Below, piece by piece: positions 53,800 through 61,319 of a stretch of 64,000 nucleotides of DNA (the stretch's first letter is position 1; each line of letters begins with the position of its first letter). This DNA comes from Roseicyclus salinarum. Lineage in GTDB: Bacteria > Pseudomonadota > Alphaproteobacteria > Rhodobacterales > Rhodobacteraceae. The notes beneath the pieces are model-generated. The model saw only the letters and a list, made by a program, of their open reading frames with translations, was not told the origin of the DNA and ran no database searches. Position numbers and translations under genes: made by a program. Where the stretch lies: the NCBI RefSeq assembly GCF_029624655.1, contig NZ_JARRSA010000001.1, positions 186,001-250,000 on the forward strand, read 5' to 3'.

Positions 53800-55158
53800 A
53801 TGGCCAAGGCCGACAAGAAGACAAGAAAGTTGAAGGCCGAAAAGGCCGCGTCCAAGGATGCGGTCGGCAAGAAGGGCAAGGGCAAGGCGAAGGCGACCGG
53901 GGCGGTGAAGGCCCCGCCGCCCGTCTCGCCCCTCGCCCCCGCCTCCTTCCCCGCACTGCCGCCGGTCGACGGCGTTCTTTTCGCAACCGGGGCGGCAGGG
54001 GTGCGCTACGCCAACCGCACCGACGTAATGCTTGTCGACATCGCGCCGGGCAGCACCGTGGCCGGCGTCTTCACGCGGTCGGCCACGCGGTCCGCCGCAG
54101 TCCTCGATTGCCAGGACAAGATCGCGAAGCTGTCTGACCGCCACAAGCACGGCTTCGCCATCGTCGTGAACTCGGGCAACGCCAACACCTTCACGGGCGC
54201 GCGCGGCGCAAGCGACGTCGCCGCGATTTCCGAGGCCGCGGGGCGTGCCGTGGGAATCCCGGCCGACCATGTCTTCACCTCGTCCACCGGCGTCATCGGC
54301 GAGCCGCTTCCGGCAAGCAGGATCACCGACATCCTTCCAGAACTGGTCACGCGCCTCGCCGCCGACCGGATGCAGGAGGCCGCGCGGGCGATCATGACCA
54401 CCGACACCTTCCCCAAGGGCGCGGCGGAGAAGGTCGAGATCGCCGGAAAGACGGTCACGATCGCCGGCATCGCCAAGGGCTCGGGCATGATCGCGCCCGA
54501 CATGGCCACGATGCTCGCCTATGTCTTCACGGATGCCAACGTCACCCGCGACGGGCTGCAATCCATGCTGAGCGCCGCCACGAGAACCAGCTTCAACGCC
54601 ATCACCGTGGACAGCGACACCTCCACCTCGGACACCGTGCTCCTGGTCGCGACGGGCCGCGCGCACGGCGTCCCCATCTCGTCGGGGCGGAGCGCCGAGG
54701 GCCGGGTGTTCGCCGCCGCGCTGGACCGCGTGATGCGGGATCTCGCGCTTCAGATCGTCCGTGACGGCGAAGGCGCGACCAAGCTGGTCGAGGTCCGGGT
54801 TTCGGGCGCGAAGTCCGCCCGCGACGCCGACAAGGTCGCCCGCGCCATCGCCAATTCCCCGCTGGTCAAGACCGCCATCGCCGGCGAAGATCCGAACTGG
54901 GGCCGTGTCGTGATGGCGGTGGGCAAGTCCGGCGCCGCCGCCGACCGCGACCTTCTGTCGATCCGGTTCGGCGAGATCCTCGTGGCCGAGAAGGGCTGGG
55001 TCGCCGAGAGCTACCGCGAAAAGGACGGCGCGGACTACATGAAGGGGCAGGAACTGACGATTTCCGTGGACCTCGGTCTCGGGCGCGGCGAGGCGACGGT
55101 GTGGACCTGCGATTTCACGAGCCGCTACATCGAGATCAACGCGGATTACCGGTCATGA
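53800..55158 (+). CDS. argJ: Bifunctional ornithine acetyltransferase/N-acetylglutamate synthase
   Basis: Recycles the acetyl group between acetylornithine and glutamate in arginine synthesis. The protein of 452 residues is autocleaved between Ala and Thr of the KGSGMIAPDMATMLAYVFTD motif (about residues 226-245); the Thr becomes the nucleophile. TSSTGVIGEPLP and GEDPNWGRVVMAVG are also conserved. An N-terminal Lys/Ala/Gly-rich extension of about 45 residues precedes the core. ATG at 53800 follows GAGGGCGG. The stop overlaps the mutT start (ATGA). Confidence 0.96.
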   Translation: MAKADKKTRKLKAEKAASKDAVGKKGKGKAKATGAVKAPPPVSPLAPASFPALPPVDGVLFATGAAGVRYANRTDVMLVDIAPGSTVAGVFTRSATRSAAVLDCQDKIAKLSDRHKHGFAIVVNSGNANTFTGARGASDVAAISEAAGRAVGIPADHVFTSSTGVIGEPLPASRITDILPELVTRLAADRMQEAARAIMTTDTFPKGAAEKVEIAGKTVTIAGIAKGSGMIAPDMATMLAYVFTDANVTRDGLQSMLSAATRTSFNAITVDSDTSTSDTVLLVATGRAHGVPISSGRSAEGRVFAAALDRVMRDLALQIVRDGEGATKLVEVRVSGAKSARDADKVARAIANSPLVKTAIAGEDPNWGRVVMAVGKSGAAADRDLLSIRFGEILVAEKGWVAESYREKDGADYMKGQELTISVDLGLGRGEATVWTCDFTSRYIEINADYRS

Positions 55159-55580
55159 ACATCGCGACGGACGCCGCGCCCTTGAAGGTCGTCCTCGTGT
55201 CCGCCGTCGCGCTGATCGACCGGGACGGGCGCGTCCTGCTGGCGCAGCGGCCCGAGGGCAAGTCGATGGCCGGCCTGTGGGAGTTTCCCGGCGGAAAGGT
55301 CGAGCCGGGCGAAACGCCCGAGGCCGCGCTGGTGCGCGAACTGCACGAGGAACTCGGGATCGAGACATGGGACAGCTGCCTTGCGCCGCTGACCTTTGCA
55401 AGCCACGGCTACCCTGATTTCCACCTTCTGATGCCGCTGTTCGCCTGCCGCAAATGGAATGGCATTCCGCGGTCGAACGAGGGCCAGCGCCTCGCGTGGG
55501 CGCGGGCCTCCGAATTGCGGGACTACCCGATGCCGCCCGCCGACGAGCCGCTGATCCCCATCCTTCGGGATTGGCTCTGA
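55155..55580 (+). CDS. mutT: Nudix hydrolase, MutT type (8-oxo-dGTP pyrophosphatase)
   Basis: A 141-residue Nudix protein. The Nudix box is GGKVEPGETPEAALVRELHE followed by ELGI, all catalytic Glu/Arg residues present. The family removes 8-oxo-dGTP from the nucleotide pool; other nucleotide substrates are possible. ATG at 55155 overlaps the argJ stop (ATGA). The longer frame inside argJ is not used. Confidence 0.9.
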   Translation: MNIATDAAPLKVVLVSAVALIDRDGRVLLAQRPEGKSMAGLWEFPGGKVEPGETPEAALVRELHEELGIETWDSCLAPLTFASHGYPDFHLLMPLFACRKWNGIPRSNEGQRLAWARASELRDYPMPPADEPLIPILRDWL

Positions 55581-55725
55581 CGGCGTTCCGTAGCTGGGCG
55601 GTTTTCCGCCGGCAGCACAGGGATCGGGCAAAAGGCTCAAATTTTAGCTGATTTTTTGGTCGATTTGTGGGGCGCACCGTCTAAGGTCGCGGCACGACAC
55701 ATCACTCGGTCAGGGGGTTTCGACC

Positions 55726-55866
55726 GTGCTCACCACGATCTTCCTTGGAAGCTGCGTATCGGTGCAGGGCACTTTCGTGGAGCGCCTTCCGAACGGTTTC
55801 GTGACCGTGCGGGTGGGCCGCCGGCTCTATACCGGCCGGCCCGTTGAGCTTGTCCGCGCCGCCTGA
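55726..55866 (+). CDS. Small conserved-looking protein, 46 residues
   Basis: GTG at 55726 to TGA at 55866, preceded by a CAGGGGG ribosome-site-like stretch and by an AT-rich promoter-like region (55630-55665). The product reads MLTTIFLGSCVSVQGTFVER then LPNGFVTVRVGRRLYTGRPV and ends ELVRAA. Third-position GC and codon choice match neighbouring genes, and its beta-rich composition looks like a real small domain. It ends 3 bases from convergent hemH. I think I have seen close relatives annotated as hypothetical in this group, but cannot verify it here. Confidence 0.6.
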   Translation: MLTTIFLGSCVSVQGTFVERLPNGFVTVRVGRRLYTGRPVELVRAA

Positions 55867-55869
55867 ACC

Positions 55870-56958
55870 TCAGTCCAGCCAACCCTGCAGGTTGTCCATC
55901 GCCACGCGGGCGAGCGCATCGACATGCGCGTCGTCATCGTTGAGGCAGGGAATGTAGGTGAATTCCTCGCCGCCCGCCTCCTCGAAGCTCTCGCGGATCT
56001 CCTCGTTGATCTCTTCGAGCGTCTCGATGCAGTCGGCGCTGAAGGCCGGCGCGACGACGGCGATGCGCTTCTTGCCCTGCTCGGCGAGGCGGGCGACCTC
56101 CTCTACCGTGTAGGGCTTCAGCCATTCCTCGGGGCCGAAGCGGCTCTGGAAGGTGGTGACGATCTCGGTCTTGTCCCAGCCCAGGCGCTCGCGCAGGAGG
56201 CGCGTCGTCTTCTGGCACTGGCAATGGTAGGGGTCGCCTTCCATCAGGTAGCGCTTGGGCACGCCATGGTAGCTTGCCACCAGCACGTCGGGGCGGTTCT
56301 CGAGGCCGGCATAGGCGCGCTCGACCGACTGGGCCAGCGCCTCGATATAGCCGGGATCCTCGTAATAGGGCTCGACCGTGCGGGCGATGGGCTGCCACTT
56401 GATGTTCTGCAGGGCGCGGAAGAATTCGTCGCAGGCCGTGGCCGAGGTCGCGCCCGCGTATTGCGGATAGAGCGGGAAGAACAGGATCTTGGTGCAGCCC
56501 TGCGCCACCAGTTCGTCCACCTTCGACTTGGTCGAGGGGTTGCCATAGCGCATGCAGAAATCGACCACGACCCTGTCGCCGTAGGCCTCTTCCAGCCGCG
56601 CCTTGATCTTGGCCGTCTGGTCCTTGGTGATCGTCATCAAGGGGCTTTCGTTCTGCTCCTCGTTCCAGATCGACTTGTATGCGGCGCCCGACGAGAATGG
56701 CCGCTTGGTCAGGATCACGAGCTGCAGGAGCGGCTGCCAGATCCACGGCGAGTAGTCGATCACGCGGCGGTCGGACAGGAACTCGTTGAGATACCGGCGC
56801 ATCGGCCAGTAGCTGTAGTGATCAGGCGTGCCGAGGTTGGCCAGAAGGATGCCGACCTTGCCGAACGTCACCTTGGGATGGTCCGCGGGCGCGTGGACCA
56901 GCTTGGGCGCGGCTTCGGCGGCTTCGGTCGTTTTTGACATTTGCTGCAACATGTTCAT
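55870..56958 (-). CDS. hemH: Ferrochelatase
   Basis: Inserts ferrous iron into protoporphyrin IX, last step of haem synthesis. The 362 residues include GILLANLGTPDHYSYWPMRRYL, KILFFPLYPQYAGATSATA, SYHGVPKRYLMEGDPYHCQC (His-containing active-site segment) and VVAPAFSADCIETLEEI. This is the alphaproteobacterial single-domain form. ATG at 56958 is used; a second at 56940 (MSKTTE) is possible. Confidence 0.96.
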   Translation of the reverse strand: MNMLQQMSKTTEAAEAAPKLVHAPADHPKVTFGKVGILLANLGTPDHYSYWPMRRYLNEFLSDRRVIDYSPWIWQPLLQLVILTKRPFSSGAAYKSIWNEEQNESPLMTITKDQTAKIKARLEEAYGDRVVVDFCMRYGNPSTKSKVDELVAQGCTKILFFPLYPQYAGATSATACDEFFRALQNIKWQPIARTVEPYYEDPGYIEALAQSVERAYAGLENRPDVLVASYHGVPKRYLMEGDPYHCQCQKTTRLLRERLGWDKTEIVTTFQSRFGPEEWLKPYTVEEVARLAEQGKKRIAVVAPAFSADCIETLEEINEEIRESFEEAGGEEFTYIPCLNDDDAHVDALARVAMDNLQGWLD

Positions 56959-56994
56959 GTGTGGCTGGCCTCAATCGTGGCCCCGGTCAAGGGT

Positions 56995-57828
56995 CTATTC
57001 GGTTTCGTCGTGGACATGCGTTGCATTGAGGGCGTCGGCAAGCCGCGCCTCGGCACTGCCGGGGCGGAGCGGCTTCTGCTGGCTCTCGTGCGGTGCCCAT
57101 CCGGTGAGGAAGACGAGCTGGAAGGTCGCACGGATGCGGCCCTCGCCTTCTGGGAAGTTCGCCCTGTAGATCGCATCGGCGCGGTCGAAAAGGCTTCGGC
57201 GCGTCGGAGCGCGATGACGTCCGGCCAGCGCGTTCGTCTCGCCCATCGCGCGCAGGTCGCGCATCAGCGCGAAGATGTCCGCATAACTCGCCACCTGGTC
57301 CAGAACGTCCGCCACCGGAAGCGACAGCCCCGCACGCTGCAGAAGGGAGCCCAACTGGCGAACCTCGGCCATCGGGGCCACGCGGGGACTGAGCCCGCCG
57401 GTTTCGGCGATCTCGGCCTCGGCCAGCGCGGCGCGCAACTCGGCCAGCGTCTCGCCGCCGAAACAGGCCCCCAGAAACAACCCGTCCGCCTTGAGCGCGC
57501 GGCGGCACTGGACGATCTGTCCCACGGGATCGTCGGCCCAGTGCAGGGCCATCGCGTGAACCACGAGGTCATGCGCGCCCGGTTCGAGATCGAGGACATC
57601 GCCGGGCGCGACGCAGGTGGCGCCGGAGGCGACGCCGCCCCAGATCCCGGGATGCGCGGTCACGATCGCGGGTGACGTAAACGTTCTGTTAACGTCCCTC
57701 AGCCTTTCATTGATCTCGTCGAGAGCGGTCTCGTGCAGGAACCCGGCGTCCCGCAGCCGTGCGCGGGCCCGATGCCGGGACAATGCCGCGGCATCCACAA
57801 GGCGTGGCTGCTGGGTCTGTGGGGTCAC
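56995..57828 (-). CDS. Methyltransferase-like protein (NDUFAF5/BioC-like)
   Basis: A 277-residue protein of the methyltransferase superfamily. The SAM region is weakly conserved; segments such as VLDLEPGAHDLVVHAMALHWADDPVGQI and ALKADGLFLGACFGGETL match NDUFAF5-type proteins, which in mitochondria hydroxylate an arginine of a complex I subunit, and bacterial homologues of uncertain role. GTG at 57828 is the start, with no better codon downstream before the conserved N-terminus. Convergent neighbour is none; it precedes hemH on the same strand by 36 bases and diverges from comF. Confidence 0.82.
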   Translation of the reverse strand: MTPQTQQPRLVDAAALSRHRARARLRDAGFLHETALDEINERLRDVNRTFTSPAIVTAHPGIWGGVASGATCVAPGDVLDLEPGAHDLVVHAMALHWADDPVGQIVQCRRALKADGLFLGACFGGETLAELRAALAEAEIAETGGLSPRVAPMAEVRQLGSLLQRAGLSLPVADVLDQVASYADIFALMRDLRAMGETNALAGRHRAPTRRSLFDRADAIYRANFPEGEGRIRATFQLVFLTGWAPHESQQKPLRPGSAEARLADALNATHVHDETE

Positions 57829-57877
57829 GATCGTGGCCTGTCCTGGACGCTGACCTTCGGGAACTTAGGGGCCGGAC

Positions 57878-58603
57878 ATGAGATTGCAAACGCTGCTGCA
57901 CGCGGTCTTCCCTCCGGAATGCCTCAATTGCGGCGCGCAGGTCGAAGGGGACTTCGCGCTCTGCGGCCCTTGCTGGTCCGCGACGCCCTTCATCCTCGGC
58001 GCCGCGTGCGATCTGTGCGGCAAGGCCCTGCCGGGTCAGACCGCCGGCGGCGAGCGGCTGACCTGCGAGGAATGTCACGCGATCGCAAGGCCTTGGGAGG
58101 CGGGGCGCGCGGTCATGGGCTATGCCGATGTCGGCCGCAGGCTGGTCCTTGGGCTGAAGCACGGCGACCGCGCCGAGGTGGCGCGCGCCGCGGGGCCGTG
58201 GCTGGCGCGGGCGGGCGCCGACCTGCTGGCCGGCGACCCGCTTCTCGTGCCGATCCCGCTGCATCCCCTCCGGCTTGCCCGCAGACGCTACAACCAGTCG
58301 GCGCTTCTGGTCCGGGCGATGGCCTCGGTCACGGGCGCCGAGATCGCGGTGCAGGCGCTCCGCCGCTTGCGCGCGACGCCAAGTCAGGACGGGCGGACCC
58401 GCGACGCGCGTTTCGAGAACCTGAGCGGCGCGATCGGCCCGCATCCCCGCTTCGGCAAGGCGCTGAAGGGCCGGGCCGTCGTGCTTGTCGACGACGTGAT
58501 GACCTCGGGCGCCACCTTCGCCGCCGCATCCGAGGCCTGCCGAACCGCCGGCGCCACACATCTGCGTGTCCTGGCACTGGCGCGCGTGGGTGGTGACGCC
58601 TAA
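57878..58603 (+). CDS. comF: ComF-family phosphoribosyltransferase-like protein
   Basis: A 241-residue ComF homologue. N-terminal zinc-type cysteines (CLNCG, CGPCW, CDLCG, CEEC) precede a phosphoribosyltransferase-like domain with the PRPP motif VVLVDDVMTSGAT (about 205-217). ComF is linked to DNA uptake in competent bacteria; in Rhodobacteraceae, homologues are also needed for receipt of gene transfer agent DNA. ATG at 57878. Confidence 0.92.
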   Translation: MRLQTLLHAVFPPECLNCGAQVEGDFALCGPCWSATPFILGAACDLCGKALPGQTAGGERLTCEECHAIARPWEAGRAVMGYADVGRRLVLGLKHGDRAEVARAAGPWLARAGADLLAGDPLLVPIPLHPLRLARRRYNQSALLVRAMASVTGAEIAVQALRRLRATPSQDGRTRDARFENLSGAIGPHPRFGKALKGRAVVLVDDVMTSGATFAAASEACRTAGATHLRVLALARVGGDA

Positions 58604-58661
58604 ATACGGCATCGTGACAGACGATCGCGGAAGTCGATCGCAAACGCCGGAGTAACGGGAC

Positions 58662-58922
58662 ATGCCGAACGTCGAAATCTACACCTCCCCGCTTTGCGGC
58701 TATTGCCACGCCGCCAAGCGTCTTCTGACGGACAAGGGGATCGCCTACACCGAATACGACGTGTCGCGCGCGCCTGAGAAGCGTCAGGAGATGCTCGGCC
58801 GGTCCAGCGGACGGCACACCGTGCCCCAGATCTTCATCGGCGAGCGGCACGTCGGCGGCTACGACGACATGGCCGCGCTGGACCGTGACGGTAAGCTCGA
58901 TCCCCTTCTGCAGGAGGCGTGA
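58662..58922 (+). CDS. grxC: Glutaredoxin 3
   Basis: Small dithiol oxidoreductase of 86 residues with the active-site CGYC (LCGYCHAAK, residues 12-15) and the glutathione-binding TVPQIFIG and GGYDD segments. Reduces disulfides and glutathione-mixed disulfides. ATG at 58662. Likely in one unit with comF. Confidence 0.95.
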   Translation: MPNVEIYTSPLCGYCHAAKRLLTDKGIAYTEYDVSRAPEKRQEMLGRSSGRHTVPQIFIGERHVGGYDDMAALDRDGKLDPLLQEA

Positions 58923-58982
58923 GGGCCTGCCGCGACGCGGTGTCCCTTGATGCGGACGCCGCCAAGGCCCTTTAATCCGGTC

Positions 58983-59471
58983 ATGGTGCAGGACGGTTCC
59001 AGACGAGACCACCCGAGGCCGGACGGGTCGCAGTCCGACGATCCGCTTTCGGTCGCGCTGTTCAGCGAGATGTTCATGGCCGACCAGCTGGCGCGCAACC
59101 GGCTGAGCCGGGCACTGCCCAAGGGCATGGAGCTGAGCCATTTCTCGGTGCTGAACCACCTTGCCCGCACCAACGAGGAGAAGACGCCGGCGCAGCTGGC
59201 GCGCATCTTCCATGTGACGCGCGGCGCGATGACGAACACGCTCAACCGGCTGGAATGGGCCGGGCACATCCACGTCCGCCCCGATTGGGACGACGCGCGC
59301 CGCAAGCTTATCGCGATCAGCCCATCGGGGCGGCGCGCGCGCGAGGCGGCCATCGCGGCCATCGCGCCGATCCTCTCCGAGACGGTGCGCGAGATCGGCT
59401 CCGAGCGCGTGCGCCAGGCGATTCCCGTGATCCGGGAGCTTCGCCTCAGGCTCGAGGAAGACGGAAGCTGA
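58983..59471 (+). CDS. MarR-family transcriptional regulator
   Basis: Regulator of 162 residues. After a 25-residue non-conserved N-terminus come the winged-helix segments ELSHFSVLNHLAR, TPAQLARIFHVTRGAMTNTLNRLE (recognition helix) and HVRPDWDDARRKLIAIS (wing). ATG at 58983 (MVQDGSRR); an upstream ATG at 58947 is possible. Effector unknown. Its stop is 3 bases from convergent ubiG. Confidence 0.88.
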   Translation: MVQDGSRRDHPRPDGSQSDDPLSVALFSEMFMADQLARNRLSRALPKGMELSHFSVLNHLARTNEEKTPAQLARIFHVTRGAMTNTLNRLEWAGHIHVRPDWDDARRKLIAISPSGRRAREAAIAAIAPILSETVREIGSERVRQAIPVIRELRLRLEEDGS

Positions 59472-59474
59472 GGA

Positions 59475-60245
59475 TCAGGCGGGCTTCGTCGAGGCCGTGA
59501 CGTAGTTCACGCCGAGGTCCCGGTCGGACAGCGACCAGCCCCATGTGATCGGGTTGAACACGAACCCCTTGCGGTCCACCGGCGCGAGCCCGGCCTTGCG
59601 CAACATCTCGAACAATTCGTCCGGCGTGATGAATTTCGACCATTCATGCGTGCCCTTGGGCAGCCAGCGCATGACGTATTCCGCTCCGACGATGGCCATC
59701 GCGAAGCTCTTCGGATTGCGGTTGATCGTCGAGCAGATCATCAGCCCGCCGGGTTTCAGAAGTTCCTGGCAGGCGGTCAGGTAGGCCTGCGGGTCGGCCA
59801 CATGCTCGACCACTTCCATGTTGAGCACCACGTCGAACCGCTCGCCCGCGCCGGCCAGCGCCTCGGCGGTGGTGTGGCGGTAGTCGATCCTGAGGCCGGA
59901 CTGCTCGGCATGAAGACGGGCGACGGGGATGTTGCGCTCGGCCGCGTCGGCGCCCACCACATCGGCCCCAAGCCGCGCCATCGGCTCGGACAACAGGCCG
60001 CCGCCGCAGCCGATGTCGAGGATGCGCAGACCTTCGAACGGCCGGTCCGCCCTGAGGTCGCGCCCGAGCTCTGCGGCGATCTGGGACGTGATGTAGTCCA
60101 GCCGGCAGGGGTTCAGCATGTGCAGCGGCTTGAACTTCCCGGCCGGGTCCCACCACTCGGCCGCCATGGCCTCGAACTTCGCCACTTCGGCGGCGTCGAC
60201 CGTCGTCGTGCGCTCCTCGGCGGTCCCTGCGCTGGCAGTCTTCAT
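59475..60245 (-). CDS. ubiG: Ubiquinone biosynthesis O-methyltransferase
   Basis: Methylates two hydroxyl groups of the ubiquinone ring in coenzyme Q synthesis. The 256-residue protein has motif [20 protein letters not shown] and the UbiG-type [22 protein letters not shown] near the N-terminus, plus [19 protein letters not shown] at 60245 is preferred because GGGGAG lies six bases ahead; a second ATG at 60251 abuts it. Diverges from pip. Confidence 0.95.
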   Translation of the reverse strand: MKTASAGTAEERTTTVDAAEVAKFEAMAAEWWDPAGKFKPLHMLNPCRLDYITSQIAAELGRDLRADRPFEGLRILDIGCGGGLLSEPMARLGADVVGADAAERNIPVARLHAEQSGLRIDYRHTTAEALAGAGERFDVVLNMEVVEHVADPQAYLTACQELLKPGGLMICSTINRNPKSFAMAIVGAEYVMRWLPKGTHEWSKFITPDELFEMLRKAGLAPVDRKGFVFNPITWGWSLSDRDLGVNYVTASTKPA

Positions 60246-60314
60246 GGACATCTCCCCGTCTTCCTGCGAGTGTTGGTGCGGCAATGGCCACTTCGGGATC
60301 TATATAGGAACCGC

Positions 60315-61304
60315 ATGGACAAGTTCTCCGGCCAAAAGCGCGCAGCGGCGCATCTGTTTCCTCCGATCGACCCTTTCGATCAGCGGATGCTGGATGTCGG
60401 GGACGGTCATCACCTTTATGTCGAGCAGTGCGGAAACCCCAAGGGCGCGCCGGTCGTGGTGCTGCATGGCGGGCCGGGCGGCGGCTGCAGCCCCGCGATG
60501 CGGCGGTATTTCGATCCCGCGGACTGGCGCATCATCCTGTTCGACCAGCGCGGTTGCGGGCGGTCGCGCCCCCACGCAAGCGTGCGCGGCAACACGACGT
60601 GGCACCTCGTCGCGGACATCGAGCGCATCCGAAACACGCTCGGGATCGAGCGCTGGGCCGTCTTCGGCGGATCCTGGGGCGCGACGCTGGGCCTGATCTA
60701 TTCCGAAACGCATCCCGACCGCGTCGGCTACCTGGCGCTGCGCGGCGTCTTCCTGTCGATGCAGCGCGAGCTCGACTGGTTCTACGGCGGCGGCGCGGGT
60801 CAGTTCTGGCCCGACCAATGGTCGCGGTTCGTCGCCATGATCCCCGAGGACGAGAGGGGCGACCTGATCGCCGCTTACAACCGGCGCCTGTTCTCCGGCG
60901 ATCTCATGGTCGAGACGCGCTATGCCCGCGCCTGGGCGTCGTGGGAGAACGCGCTCGCCTCGATGGACAGCGATGGCGGTGGCGGCGAGAGCCCCGCGGA
61001 TTACGCCCGCGCCTTCGCGCGCCTCGAGAACCATTATTTCCTGAACAAGGGCTTTCTGGAGGAGGACGGGCAGATCCTGCGCGACCTGCATCGCATCGCG
61101 CATGTTCCGGGAACCATCGTGCAGGGCCGCTACGACATGATCTGCCCGCCGGTCTCCGCGCACAGGCTCGCTGCGGAATGGCCCTCGGGCAGGCTTCACA
61201 TGATCCGTCAGGCGGGCCACGCCCTCAGCGAGGTCGGGATCAGCGAAGAGCTTGTGCGCCTGATGAAGATCGTCGGCCAGCGGCGCGAGAAGTTCGGCCT
61301 CTGA
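60315..61304 (+). CDS. pip: Proline iminopeptidase
   Basis: Alpha/beta hydrolase peptidase of 329 residues that releases N-terminal proline. HGGPGGG (oxyanion region), nucleophile elbow GGSWGATLGL, the Asp in GRYDMICPP and His in RQAGHALSE complete the triad. LFDQRGCGRSRPH is a family signature. ATG at 60315. Its stop lies 15 bases from the stop of dnaE2. Confidence 0.94.
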   Translation: MDKFSGQKRAAAHLFPPIDPFDQRMLDVGDGHHLYVEQCGNPKGAPVVVLHGGPGGGCSPAMRRYFDPADWRIILFDQRGCGRSRPHASVRGNTTWHLVADIERIRNTLGIERWAVFGGSWGATLGLIYSETHPDRVGYLALRGVFLSMQRELDWFYGGGAGQFWPDQWSRFVAMIPEDERGDLIAAYNRRLFSGDLMVETRYARAWASWENALASMDSDGGGGESPADYARAFARLENHYFLNKGFLEEDGQILRDLHRIAHVPGTIVQGRYDMICPPVSAHRLAAEWPSGRLHMIRQAGHALSEVGISEELVRLMKIVGQRREKFGL

Positions 61305-61319
61305 GGCCTGGGCGCCCGC

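Noticed and set aside
57878-58603. comF as evidence of a gene-transfer-agent or competence cluster here
   Set aside because: Only comF is present; no capsid, terminase, comEC, comM or dprA genes are in the window.
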